Part shown: piece after piece, positions 34,525 through 46,412 of the stretch
Layout: each line of letters starts with the position of its first letter
How positions within the stretch are numbered: the first letter of the stretch is position 1
Assembly (NCBI GenBank): GCA_033961575.1
Contig: CM066737.1
Location: forward strand, 84,316,271 to 84,380,270
DNA: 64,000 bases
Source: Aselliscus stoliczkanus
Taxonomy: Eukaryota > Chordata > Mammalia > Chiroptera > Hipposideridae
Reading direction: 5' to 3'
The notes under the pieces: model-generated
Databases searched by the model: none
What the model saw: the letters and a program-made list of their open reading frames with translations, nothing else
What the model was told of the DNA's origin: nothing
Made by a program: the position numbers and the translations under genes

Positions 34525-34785
34525 AAAGTGAAGGAGAAATAAAGACTTCCTCAGACAAATAAAAATTGAAAGAATTTGCGGCCAGTAGACCTGCCTTGCA
34601 AGAAATGTTAAAAGTTCTGTAGAGAGATGAAAAATAATACAGGTCAGAAACATGGATCTACATGAAGAAAGGAAAATCATGAAAAAAAGAAAAAGTAAAG
34701 GTAACAGAAAAAAATTTATTATTCTTAATTGATCTAACATTAATAGTTTGTGAAAATAATAGCAATCATACATTTGAATATGTAT

Positions 34786-34858
34786 CATTATATGTATCTA
34801 TCTATGTATCTATCTATGTATCTATCTATCTATCTATCTATATGCATATATATACTGA
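34786..34858 (+). repeat. (TATC)n microsatellite
   Basis: Runs of TATCTATC with TATG interruptions, then TATA repeats. Confidence 0.92.
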
Positions 34859-35273
34859 ATATATAAGTGATATGAAGGACAGCAGTGAAACAAAGATCAG
34901 GAGGAAGAAGTTAGGATTATTTTCTTATTATAAGATACACTACCTGTGAAGTGTATAAGTATTATTTGAAAGTGTAATTGCGTTACTTATATATTGCAAA
35001 CTCTGGGGCAACCACTAAAAAGAAGTAAAAGGAGAAATATAACATATGTACAAAAAAAAAGAGAAAATGGGATCACAGAATGTTCAATTAAGATCACATA
35101 AGGCAGAAAAAGAACGGAAGACAAAACAGGTACAAAGGATAAGGGTAACAAAACAGCAATGAATATGGTAAATATTAATCCAGCTATATCAATAATCACT
35201 TTGAATGTCAATGGCCTAAATATACCAATTAAAAGATAAATTATCAGAGCTGATCAAAAAGATGACCCAACTA

Positions 35274-35389
35274 GATTTATCAGGGTGATCACTTTGTATC
35301 AAGTTATATGTCTAATCACTATATTGTACACCTAAAACTAATATATGTCAAGCATAATTGAAAAGATAAAATTTAAATCATTAAAGAAA
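35274..35389 (+). mobile_element. Short L1 3'-end insertion in L1 ORF2
   Basis: 116 bp of L1 3' UTR (TTGTACACCTAAAACTAATA) splits host ORF2 and is flanked by ATGACCCAACTA on both sides. Confidence 0.85.
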
Positions 35390-35570
35390 ATGACCCAACT
35401 ACATATTGTCTACAAGAAACCCACTTTAAATATGAAGACACATATATGTTAAATGTAAAGGGATGGATAAAAATATACCATACTAACACTAATCAGAAGA
35501 AAGCAGGAATGACTATATGGATTTCAGACAAAGCAGACTGCAAAGCAAACAGTTATCAGGAATAAAGAAG

Positions 35571-35620
35571 AGCATTACATAATGATGAAGGGGTCAGCAT
35601 TACATAATGATGAAGGGGTC
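35571..35620 (+). repeat. 25-bp tandem duplication
   Basis: The unit AGCATTACATAATGATGAAG plus GGGTC occurs twice head to tail. Confidence 0.95.
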
Positions 35621-36138
35621 AGTCAAGAAGACATAATAATTCTTAACACATGTTCACCTAATAACAGAACATCAAACTACATGAAGTAAAAACTGATAGA
35701 ACTGTGAGGAGAAATAGATAAATCCACTATTATAGTTGGAGATGTCAGCATCCCTCAGAAATAGACAGATCCAGTGGGCAGAAAATCACTAAAGACATGG
35801 TTGAACTCAACAACACCATCAATCAACTGGATATAATTAACATCTACAGACTACTTCCTACAACAGCAGAATTCACATTTTTCTCAAGCTCTCATGGAAT
35901 ATTCACCAAGACAGACCACATTCTGGACCATAAACACACTTTAACAAATTAAAAAATATAGAAATAATATAACATCTGCTCTCAGATCACAGTGGAATTT
36001 AACTAGAAATCAATAACAGAAAGATAACTTGAAAAACTCAAAATATGTGCAAATTAAACATCACACTTCTAAATAACACGTGGTCAAAGAAGAAATCTCA
36101 AGATAAATTAAAAAATATTTTGATCAAAATGAAAATGA

Positions 36139-36278
36139 GGGCCGGCCGAGTGGCGCGGTGGTTGGGGGCTGGCTTGGGATGCCAGTGGCCCCGGTTCAGA
36201 TCCCACATATGAGGGCCAGTGACACTGCCCTCTAAAACAAAAACAAAAAAAACAACAAACAAAACAAAACAAAACAAA
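36139..36278 (+). mobile_element. SINE-B in L1
   Basis: Head GGGCCGGCCGAGTGGCGCGG, hairpin end, (CAAAA)n tail; flanks AAATGAAAA. Confidence 0.92.
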
Positions 36279-37225
36279 TTAAATGAAAACACAACTTATC
36301 AAAATTTGTGGGATGCAGTGATAACAGCAGTTAGAGGGAAATTTGTAGCATTAAATGCATATGTTAGATAAGGAACAAAACTAAAATAATCTGTTTCCAC
36401 CTCAGAAAACGAGAAAAAGAGCAAATTAAAAATAAATAGAAGAAAATAAGTAATAAGAAAAAAGAAAATAATAAGAATTAAAGAAGAAATCAATGAAATT
36501 GAAAACAAGAACCAATAGAGAAAATCAATATAACCATATGCTGGTTCTTTGAAAAGATGAATAAAACTGAGAAGCCTCAAGCCAAGCAAGCAAAGAGAAA
36601 AAGAGAAGACACAAATTACTAATATCAGAAATGAAAGAGGGGCATCACCACAGATCCCACGGAAATTAAAAGGATAATAAAGGAATGCTATGTACAACTC
36701 TATGCAAACAAATGTGATATCCTAGATGAAATGGACCAATTCCTTCAAAGACACAAGATGCGAAAATTCACACAGGAAGAAATAGATGATTTAAATAGGC
36801 ATTTATGTATTAAAGAAATTGAATCAACAATGAACAATCTTCGCAAAGAGAAATCAGCAGGTCCAGATGGGTTCACTGGTAAATTCTACCAAAGATTATA
36901 ATATACAAGTCAACTGCTTTCCTACATGCCAATAATGAATAAGTGGAATTTGGAATTACAAACACAAGATTATTTACATTAGCATTCCCCCCCAAATGAA
37001 ATACTTAGGTATAAATCTAACACTATGTACAAGATCAACATGAGGAAAACTACAAAACTCTGATGAATAAAATCATGTAAGAAATAAATGGAGATATTCC
37101 ATATTTATAGGTAGGAAGACTCAATATCATCAAGATGTCAGTCTTCCCAATTTCATCTACAGATTCTATGTAATTGCAATCAAAATCCTAGTAAGTTATT
37201 TTATGGATATCAAGAAATGGTTGTA

Positions 37226-37677
37226 GGGCCGGCCGAGTGGCGCATTGGTTAAGCGCTGGTTTTGGGATGCCAGCGGCCCCGGTTCGGATCCCACATGAGG
37301 GCCAGTGACACTGCCCTCTACAGCTAACAACAGCTCCACCTGGAGCTGGGCTGTGTGAGCCCCGGTGATGGTGTGGGCTGCAGCCCCTGCTGCAGTGGGC
37401 TGCCATAGGCTACAGTGAGTGGCCCGCAGCCAGCGTGAGCGGCTGGCAGCCAGCGTGAGCTGCCAATAGCCGCGGTGAGCGACACCCAGAGGCCAGCGAC
37501 CGATCTGCCTCATCCGGGAAGAGCGCAATGACGATACCAACAGTGAAGCAACATCCTCCGCAACTAAACTGAAGAACAAAAAGACAGCAACTTGTCTGTT
37601 CCCCTTCCCCGATTCCCCAACGCTGTTCCCCTCCGCTAATTCCCCAATAAAATCTTTAAAAAAAAAAAAAAAAAAAA
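37226..37677 (+). mobile_element. SINE-C, full length (~450 bp), young
   Basis: Head GGGCCGGCCGAGTGGCGCAT, the B segment ending CACTGCCCTC, then the C extension (ACAGCTCCACCTGGAGCTGG ... CCGGGAAGAGCGCAATGACG) and CCCCAATAAAATCTTTAAAA with a pure A tail. Perfect duplication AAGAAATGGTTGTA. Confidence 0.95.
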
Positions 37678-39321
37678 AGAAATGGTTGTAAAGTTTATAT
37701 GCAGAGGCAGAAGACTCAGAATAGCCAGCTCAATATTGAAGAAGAACAAAGTTGGAGTGATGGCACTCCTTGACTTTAAAACTTACTATAAAGTTACAGT
37801 AATTAAGACAATGTGCTATTGGTGAAAGAATGAATCAATCAATCATGGAACATAACAGAGCCCAAAAATAGGCTCACATACATAGATTTAACTGATCTTT
37901 GACAAAGGGTAAAGTCAATACAACGGAGCACAAGATCGTCTCTTCAAAAAATGGTGCTGGAACAACTACCTAATCACATGCAAAAAAAATTAATCTAGAC
38001 ACAGAGTTACACTCTTCTCAAAAACTAACTCAAAGTGTAAAGTAAACCTAAATGTAAAACATTAAACAGCAAAACTCCTAGAACTTAACATATGAGCAAA
38101 CTAAGATGACCTTGGGTATGGTGATGCCTTATTAGATACATTAGCAAGGAAACAATTCATGAAAGAAATAATCAATAAACCAAACTTCATTAAAATTAAA
38201 AAGTTGTACTCTATAAAGGATAATATCAAGGGAATTAGAAGAACCCACAGACTGGGAGAAAATGTTTACAAAAGACACATCTGATAATAGACTGTTATCC
38301 AAAACATACAAAGAACTTTTAAAACCCAACAATAAAAAAACCAACAGCCCATTTAAAAAAATGGGTGGAAGACCTTATCAGATACCTCAGCAAAGACATA
38401 CAGATAGCAAGTAAGCATCTGAAAAGATGCATCACATCATATGTCATCAGGGAAATGTCAACTGAAACTAAAATGAGGTATTCCTATATGCCTATTTGAG
38501 TAGGCAAAATCCAGAACACTGACACCATCAAATGCTTGTGAGGAGGTGGAGCAACAGGAACTCTCACTCGTTGTTGGAAGTACAAAATGGTACAACTGCT
38601 CTGTAAGACAATTTGATGATTTCTTACAGAACTACATCCTCTTACCATAGGATCCAGCAACTGTGCTGTTTGATATTTACCCAAAATAATTGAAACCTTT
38701 ATATCCACACTAAAACCTGCACCCAGATGCTTTCTTATATTATCTGTATTCATAATTGCCAAAACTTGGAAGCAGCCAAGAGATCCTTCAGTAAGCGAAT
38801 GGATAAAGTGTGGTACAACCAAGCAGTGGAATATTATTCAGTGCTAAAAAGAAACGAGCTATCAAGACATGGATAAGCCTCAAATAATTATTACTAAGTA
38901 AAAGAAGCAAATCTGAAAAGGCTACATACTGTAAGAGCCCAATTATATGATATTCTGGAAAAGACAAAACCATAGAGAAATTAAAAAGATCAGCGGTGGC
39001 CAGGGGTGGGAAAGAGAGATTAATAGGGAGAGCACTGAGGATTTTTCAGGCTGTGAGAATATATTGTACGATATAATCATGGTTATATGTCATTATGCTT
39101 TTGTGCAAACTCATAGAATGTACAACACCAAGAGTGAAACCTAAGGTAAACTGTGCACTTTGGGTGGTTATGATGTGTCAATGTAGGTTCATTCTGGTGA
39201 GTGATCTTGATAATGGAGGAGGCTGTCTATGCATGTGTGGGGCAGCGGGTGTAAGAAAAACCTCTGCACCTTCCTGGCAATTTTGTGTAAACCTAAAATT
39301 GCTGTAAAAAACAAAGTTTAA

Positions 39322-39487
39322 GGGCTGGCCGAGTGGCTCAGTTGGTTAAGACCTCGCTCGAGGGTGTGAGCTGAGCTCTGAGCAACAGCAGTTCGATGCC
39401 CAGCACGAGCTGAGCTGCCACTAAGCTGCCAACAGGTGGCAGGATGGCTCAGCAAAACAAAAAAAAGTCTAAAAAAAATGAAAAACC
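39322..39487 (+). mobile_element. SINE-A
   Basis: Head GGGCTGGCCGAGTGGCTCAG, body end GCCAACAGGTGGCAGGATGG; flanks AAAAA(C)CAAAGTTTAA. Confidence 0.92.
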
Positions 39488-39835
39488 AAAGTTTAAAAAA
39501 TGACATCTTGAGTGATTTTATTTACATGAAATACCTGTAAAAGACAATGTTACAGAGACAGAGAACAAGTCACTGGTTTTCTGAGACTGGGGGTGTGTGT
39601 AGGGGTTGACTGGAAAGTGGCTTCAGGAAAATTTGGAGGGGAGATGGGAGAGTAATAAACCTGGAATGTGGTTATGATAGAAAAGTCCATAAATTTTCAA
39701 AAAAATGATTGAAACAAACACAATGGGTGAGTTTTATGGTATGCACATTATACCTCAAAAACAGCTGTGAAAATATATTTCACATGTGAAATAGGGAAAA
39801 ATATTGTGGTCACACTGTCTATGTTATCACAAGTA

Positions 39836-39991
39836 CAGTAATACATTGGATTGCGGGTAACGTGGCTGGCGAGTGCTCCGCAAGACGAGCACACATTTCT
39901 AATACATTTTCATTTGGTAAATGAGCAATGTCTTGCAATATGAGTAGTTTGTTTCTGGAACGAATTATGCTTGCAAACCAAGGTATTACGG
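39836..39991. mobile_element. Nonautonomous TIR element (156 bp), TA-flanked
   Basis: Starts CAGTAATACATTGGATTGCG and ends GCAAACCAAGGTATTACGG, which are inverted copies of each other, with TA on both sides. No coding capacity; the family is not named here. Confidence 0.65.
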
Positions 39992-40425
39992 TATAACAAA
40001 GATAGCTATAGTTGAGCAGAATAATAATACAGAAAATAGACTCAGGGTAATTGTCCCAATCATTTAATTAGTTAAACCACTTGATAACCCCAAACCATTA
40101 AAATTTACTAAAAAACATTCCATCTATCTTTGAAAAAATACATGAAAACATCTTTTGAAAAACAAAAAGAAATATTATCCTAAATTTCAATATCTAATTA
40201 TTTACTTTTCCTTCTTGCATTTTTGGTCTTCACTTGTAGACCGTTTTTCAAGTTTTTAAACAAAAATTATGAAATATATAAAGCTTTGATTCATGGAAGC
40301 AATACTGCTCTGGCTTAACCAACATAAGATGACATACTAGATTTTTCCATTAAAATTTTGTTTCCCAGTTCAGTGTACATTACATTCACAAAACCAGTTA
40401 CATACTCTTGCTTGATATATATTAC
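39992..40425. other. CFAP47 intron, no feature recognised
   Basis: AT-rich intron sequence adjoining the donor of the exon at 40426-40587. Confidence 0.45.
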
Positions 40426-40587
40426 CTTTCCCTACTTGTCAGCGAGAAGTCCACAACAGCTTCCTTAAATAAACCTGCCCCTTCAATATTGATAACACCT
40501 TCCAAATCAGGTTGAGTTGCAATCAGTGGTACAGGAAATTCCCAGACCCCATCTGTTATGCACTCTACTTTCAGTGTAATTTGAGAC
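40426..40587 (-). CDS. CFAP47: CFAP47 exon, third from the 3' end (162 nt)
   Basis: The acceptor is TTTTTCTATTCAAG| and the donor is AAAG|GTAATA. Reading from the split Arg codon gives SQITLKVECITDGVWEFPV, then PLIATQPDLEGVINIEGAGL and FKEAVVDFSLTSRE. The motif TLKVECITDGVWEFPV is a characteristic ASH/MSP-like repeat segment (strand, turn, G-x-W-x-F-P strand) and is the part that most strongly recalls CFAP47. Two bases (AG) are left over, completed to Ser by the T of the next exon. The intron that follows is the largest in the window (10.8 kb) and contains a near full-length ancient L1 with four nested SINEs. Confidence 0.85.
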
Positions 40588-41883
40588 CTTGAATAGAAAA
40601 AGAGATTATAAAGCATACTACAGGGAAACAAGCAAAGAGAATACAATACAGTAAATCAATATCTAAGGTGAAAATGTAAGCAAGCCTTATAGTTTCAAGA
40701 AAAACACCGGGAACTTAATTCTTTAAAAAAAAGTAGATGACTTAATTATACTTTAGGAATAATTTTTTTAAGTTAGAGAGTATATTATCATTCTCCTTTT
40801 GAGGTAAGTATTTTGTAGCACATCTTACTCACTCTCTGGTTATTTACTAAGAACCAGTACCATATACAGAATTGACTGTGCATTTTCTGTAACCAGCATC
40901 TAATATCAAAATATTGAAGAATCTAAGGAGCAGTTGGCCAATAGACCCAAGTGTTATTCTAATAGATAGTCCATATAGGGACTGTCTGTTCAAAATGAAA
41001 CACTATGAAAACATTTTTTTCAACGCTTGCTTCACATAAAAAAATTATATTTTCTGTGAACACTTAACAGCATCCCATAAAATCAACTTAAATTGAAACC
41101 TAAATTATAATCAATAAAGACCACAAATATCTTACACAATAACATAATTGTGTGGCAGTTGAATTAATGAAGAGAGTAGAGATAGCCTTTCTAAGCCTTT
41201 GGCGATGAAGAAGAGTGGAGACATAGGGTAGTAGCTGAACTTGAAGAATGGCTACCTGTTTGCTTGCTTAGGGTGGAAATGACTCAAATACATAACGAAC
41301 GGTGTGGTTGCAATATCATATGTCACGTTGGACAAAGAAATCACAATCCTCTTATGTATAACTGTCAGGAAAAACAATTCTGGGATCTCCTATCTTCTTT
41401 AGATCAGACTGGAAAATTATTCAACCATTTGGCGAACAAGTGGACAATCTCTTACTGAACTTGAAAGCTGCACAGCCTAAACCAGTAATTTCGCTACTAG
41501 TAATTTCTTCCAGGGATATGCCTCAAAGATTCAAGAAGCAATATGTGTGTATAAGGATGTTCACTGCTGCATTATTTATACTATAAAAACACTGGTGCCA
41601 AAATGTAAAAAATATTCCTTCAATAAAGTGCTGGTAACAACAAAGTATATTGCATTGAAACAGGAGCATACTGTGCAGTATAATTTAGCCCATGGCCACT
41701 GATAAATCTTATTAAACATACTCGTATATGCAAAATGTAAACCCTACACCTGTACCTCTCTCACACTCTCCTATCTTAGTAAACAAAACTGTATTCCTCT
41801 CAGCACTATTTCAAGAACAGTATTTCAATAACTGGTCTTCTGGCTTCTTCTCTTGCCATCTTCCAAGGAGGAGAGGACTTCCA
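40588..41883. other. CFAP47 intron, no feature recognised
   Basis: Unique-looking intron sequence. Confidence 0.45.
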
Positions 41884-42103
41884 TAATTTTGAGCTATTAT
41901 TTTATTTTGTTTTTTCTTATTTAACTCTGTAACTACCTTTGAACCATCCCAAATTAATTTGGAGCAAGGGATGACAGAAGTAAATGAATATGCACATATA
42001 TGCACAAAATAGAATTGTTAGACGACATCAGATCGTCACCTAGCACTTACAGAATTTTATGAATCATGTGCATACGTTGTCCTAAATCAGTCACCCAAAA
42101 TTT
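41884..42103. repeat. Unclassified direct repeat, copy 1
   Basis: About 220 bp aligned with 43435-43661, sharing GAGCTATT, ACCATCCCAAATTAATTTGG / ATCATCCCAAATATATATGG, ATAGAATTGTTAGACGACAT / ATAGAATTATTAAACTACAT and TGTCCTAAATCAGT. Roughly three quarters of bases match by eye. Confidence 0.75.
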
Positions 42104-42150
42104 ATCCTTCCTGTCATTTCCAATTGTTTCCAGTATAAAAGACAAATTCA

Positions 42151-42258
42151 GGGCCGGCCCAGTGGCGTGGTGGTTGAGCGCTGGCTTGGGAAGCCAGCGG
42201 CCCCGATTCGGGTCCAACATATGACGGACAGTGACACTGCCCTCAAAAAAAAAAAAAA
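42151..42258 (+). mobile_element. SINE-B
   Basis: Head GGGCCGGCCCAGTGGCGTGG, A-tail. Perfect duplication AAAAGACAAATTCA. Confidence 0.94.
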
Positions 42259-43434
42259 AAAGACAAATTCATAGCCTCACGACCCAATGTGATCAGATTC
42301 TGGCCAAACTCTCCAACCTTACTTTCTCCTTCGCTCACTACGTTAGAGAAAGACTGGCCTCCTTACTATTCAGTGTTCATGCCCAACGTTCTGTCCCAGG
42401 GTCGCTGCATTATTTGCTCTGTCTCAAATACTTTTCCAAGCTCTTATCTCTAAGGTCTTTGTTCAGACATCATCTCTTCATGTAATCTTACCTGTCCACT
42501 TATCTGAAGTACATCCTTCATAGTTCTCTATTTCCCCTTATTTATTTCCTTCTCAGGACAATCTTAAATGTCACTGTTTACTTCTACATTTAATTCTCTC
42601 GTATATTAATTACTCTCACTAGGCTACATAAACCAAAAGTTCAAGGATTTTGTCTCTCTTGGCAGATGCTAAATATTTTTGAATAAATGAATGAACATGT
42701 TCAAATAAACAATACTGACTAATTTCATTCAACAGGCCAGTTATTTGTCCCAAGCCCAACTTTTTGGTCAACATCAAGGAAGACCACACAATTTCTGGGA
42801 TGACAATATGAATCATTTTATGGTCAATACTGTGGATTCCTAACAATGTACATATCTAAATTTCTTATTCCAACTTGTCTCCCCCGAACTCTGTGAAATT
42901 GAACTTTGGGTTCTCTCATTCTGTTCATTTCTTTAGAAGGTGAAAAGTTCCAAAAAAAAGTTGAGCTAAGATAATTACTATTTCTAAAGATACCCTAAGA
43001 CAAATGATATCTATCATTTCTCTATTTAAAAAAAATATTTACACCTGTATTAAATTAGGGTCATCAGACTGATTCATGACAATATTAACTATTGCTCTCT
43101 TAAGTTTTTGTATTGGACCCTTGATTTTTATTTAAAGAAAAGTTCAGGACCTTTAGAAATAATATTCCTGTTTTATTTTTTTTCTTTGCAAAACCACCAC
43201 CTAGGGCCATGGCCATTATTTTTATTATGTATAGCACTATTCTGCAGAAAGGATGGATAATAAAAATTACCCTGTATTTATTGTTGTGAAATAATGTTAT
43301 ATTTTCCCTTTACCAAAACATAAAAAATTTATTTTCCTTTTTACCTTGCTAATCAGGAAGAGAAAAATTTAATACTTATTTTAATGATCTAGATAAAACA
43401 TGGCTTTACTATAATTATTTTTTGTTCTTTTTTT
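42259..43434. other. CFAP47 intron, no feature recognised
   Basis: AT-rich intron sequence. Confidence 0.45.
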
Positions 43435-43661
43435 CATAGTTTAGAGCTATTGGTTTTATTTTGGTTTTTTTCACTTAACTGTGCATCTTGTAGTGAATCA
43501 TCCCAAATATATATGGAAGGAGGAAATGACAAAAGTCAATGAATTTATAAATATATACATAAAATAGAATTATTAAACTACATTAGGACATCACATAACA
43601 TTCACAAAAATTTATGAATCGTGCATAAAAGCTGTCCTAAATCAGTTTCTCAAATATTCAC
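43435..43661. repeat. Unclassified direct repeat, copy 2
   Basis: The partner of 41884-42103; same order of matching blocks, same orientation, no poly-A or terminal repeats. Confidence 0.75.
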
Positions 43662-44358
43662 CAAGACGCTTGAAATACTCAAAATGTTGAATGAGAATAA
43701 ACTCACATTGGTTCTGTTCATAATCACTAATGATAACATTCTTCCCTTATGGTGGTTGCTGGTAATTTCCATATCACTAAATTAACACAATACAAAGCTA
43801 AATATGTAAAAATATTAACAAGTAAAAATCGAAAACTATGAAAATGAAAGAGAAGATAAAAGAGGTTAATGTCAATGTTTATGGTGTACTTTCTTCATGC
43901 AGCTTGATTTTATTACTGCTTCCTGAAGATGACTCTGGTATCTTAGTTTTTGGACTACATATTCAAAGCTACTGTATATACATGCCTGGCTACATCCAAT
44001 ACATAGTTAAACTATGGAAATGATTGAAAGCACAAGTAATACTTTCAATTGTTTTTTCATTGCCAGGCTGTATTTTCTACTTTGTGTATATTGTGGTTGT
44101 GATCAGCATCTCTGCATTAAGATATGAAGTCCTATTTCCGATGTGACATATCATACAGTATTTGCAGGTACTAAGTATGAGTTGCCTAACAAATAAATAT
44201 AAAGACATTGGATGAGGCTTTCCAGTGGACAGACATTCAAAGCTCATCTGAACAGATTCTAATACGATACTCTTAATCCTTACTAAAGGATGTGCAATGT
44301 TATTGTTTTAAGTGGAAAAAGGGTAATAACAGCAATTGCAAAGTAGAACATGGTAGTA

Positions 44359-44563
44359 CAAAGGGTGCCAAAAAATGTATACACATTGTAAGAAAGGAAA
44401 AATACTATATTAAAACTGTAATACTCAGCACATACAGATAACAAAAGATGAATGCAAGTCACGTTTGATTTCTGCAATAACAAGAGGTGCTCAAAGTGGT
44501 TACCATTAGTGTAATTTTAATACAGTTTCTCAAAATGTGTACACATTATTTTGGCACCCTCTG
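44359..44563. mobile_element. Mariner-type nonautonomous element (205 bp)
   Basis: Ends AGGGTGCCAAAAAATGTATA and the complement of ATTATTTTGGCACCCTCTG, flanked by TA. The interior matches 11581-11813 in reverse (GAGGTGCTCAAAGTGGTTAC against GTAACCACTTTGAGCACCTC). It lies 95 bp past a CFAP47 donor. Confidence 0.82.
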
Positions 44564-44657
44564 TACTTTAGGCATTTTCATCATTTGAACTGGTTATAGT
44601 AAGTATCAAGAAACAACATCATGTTGCCAATGTATACGAGGGTAAGAGCTGGTTTAC

Positions 44658-44829
44658 CTCAATGGTTTCTTTGGTGAAAATATCAGATTGAAGGCCAATG
44701 TTACCATTTCTTCCTTGGGATTATAAAATTTCTTCTTCAAATCTAAAGATATGTAGGACTGCAAGCTAGATTTTACTTCTTCAGATTCAAATAGAATTTC
44801 GTATTCAAATTCACGTTTTACAGGTAAAA
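44658..44829 (-). CDS. CFAP47: CFAP47 exon, fourth from the 3' end (172 nt)
   Basis: The acceptor is TTCTTGATTTCCGTAG| and the donor is GAG|GTAAAC. The exon opens LPVKREFEYEILFESEEVKS and ends with VTLAFNLIFSPKKPL; two bases (AG) pass to the next exon and form Arg with its first base. The alternation of hydrophobic and polar residues in TLAFNLIFSPKKPLR matches the F-x-P strand-end pattern of MSP-type domains, in which a beta-strand is followed by Pro-rich or basic residues. It lies in a region of otherwise unique intron sequence, with a mariner-type nonautonomous element about 95 bp past the donor. Confidence 0.82.
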
Positions 44830-45544
44830 CTACGGAAATCAAGAACAAAATGCATTTCAATTTTTAAATATGTACAGATTGAACATCAATTACTTGTCAA
44901 CACTAGTCATGCACAGGTATTCAGTGGGAGGGAGAGAATATATGTTATTTAGCTTTGTGTTCATAATACCTAGTGTATTACCAGGTATATAATAGTACTC
45001 AGTATGTTTTTGTTAAAAGGTGAATAAATGAATGAAAAGAAATTGCCAGCCAATTCCCACTGTCCTTAAATCTTCAAAATTCAGATTTATGAAACAAGAA
45101 ATAGCCAAATGGAAATTAATAATATATATTTACTAAAAACACAAAAAATAACATGTTTTATATAATAAATGTATTAAAAGACTATAGACTTCTAATTTAT
45201 AAAGATTTGAGTTAAATTTAAAACAATCTTAAAACAGCATCCCAACCTAATAGGGCAGTTATTTTCCAGTTCTGGTTTATATTGATAAAAGAGGAAGTTC
45301 TTCATGTTTTAGTCTTGGAGTATTATACACAATATGGTTAACCACATATTCTTAACCAGTAAGTTACCAGAGAAAAGTTATAGCCGAGTTTTATTAGGTA
45401 CATGTGAAAAGTATCTTAAAGCCAGGACTGGCATATAGAAAAGCACAGACATCTATTATATTTACTCTCCATGTACATGTAAGGAGCCCAAATTCCAAAT
45501 GGAGGCGATTGTTGCATGTGGATCATGGAAAATAACTCAGAGAA
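44830..45544. other. CFAP47 intron, no feature recognised
   Basis: AT-rich intron sequence. Confidence 0.45.
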
Positions 45545-46012
45545 CCTCATTATTTACAGTGGCCAAGACATGGAAAGAACCAAAGTGTCCTTCAAAAGGT
45601 AGCTGAATAAAGATGTGGTATATATACACAACGGAATTTTACCCGGCCATAAGAAAAGATGAAATACTGGAATTTGTGACAACATGGATGGATCTTGAGA
45701 TTATCATGCTAAGCAAAATAAGTCAGAAAGAAAAAGCCAAGAACTTTGCTCATATGTGGGATACAAAACTGAAAGCAACAAGGAACAAGACAACAAAGAA
45801 ACAAAAACTGACAGACACAGACAATAGTTCAGTGGTTACCAGAGGGTAAGGGGGGAGGGAGTGGTAGAAGAGGGAAAAGGGGATCAAATATATGGTAATG
45901 GAAGGAGTACTGACTCTGGGTGGTGAACGCACTTTCCACTATATACCTGATGTATTATAGAATTGTACACTTGGAACTTACACAGTTTTACTAAACCAAT
46001 GTCACCCCAATT
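45545..46012 (+). mobile_element. L1 3' end, left arm of a tail-to-tail pair
   Basis: ORF2 C-terminal end (frame reads KDEILEFVTTWMDLEIIMLS) and 3' UTR up to ACCAATGTCACCCCAATTAA, with no poly-A before the reversed L1 begins. Confidence 0.82.
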
Positions 46013-46412
46013 AATCCTTTTTATTAAAATGTATTGGCGTGATAATGGTAAAATTACATAGGTTTCAAGTGTACAATTCTGTAATGCATCATCTATATAT
46101 CACATTGTATGTTCACCACACAGAGTCAGTTCTCCTTCCATCACCATATATTTGACCCTGTTTACCCTCATCTATCCCCCCTCCCCCTTACCTTCTGGTA
46201 ACCCCTAAACTGTTGTCTGTGTTTTTGTTTCTTTTATTTGTCTTTTTCCTTTGTTGCTTTCAGTTTTATATCTCACATATCAGTGAAGTCATATGGTTTT
46301 GAACTTTTTCTGTGTGACTTATTTCGCTTAGCATAATAATCTCAAGATCTATCCATGTTGTCGCAAATGGCACTATTTCATCTTTTCTTGTGGCAGAATA
46401 GTGCTCTCAACT
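46013..46412 (-). mobile_element. L1 3' end, right arm of a tail-to-tail pair
   Basis: Reverse complement of the same L1 3' region (plus strand CATCCATGTTGTCGC-type motif near 46355). It makes a ~370-bp inverted repeat with 45545-46012. Confidence 0.82.

Larger units (their letters stand above)
32640..39780 (+). mobile_element. Near full-length ancient L1 in the CFAP47 intron
   Basis: 5'-UTR-like region (32640-33600), ORF1 remnant (about 33640-34620), ORF2 start (TCACTTTGAATGTCAATGGC near 35195), RT region, C-terminal end and a 3' UTR ending with ATTATACCTCAAAAACAGCT. There is an internal gap in ORF2 near 36900. Broken by stops and by SINEs at 34414, 36139, 37226 and 39322. It is antisense to CFAP47. 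Confidence 0.72.
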
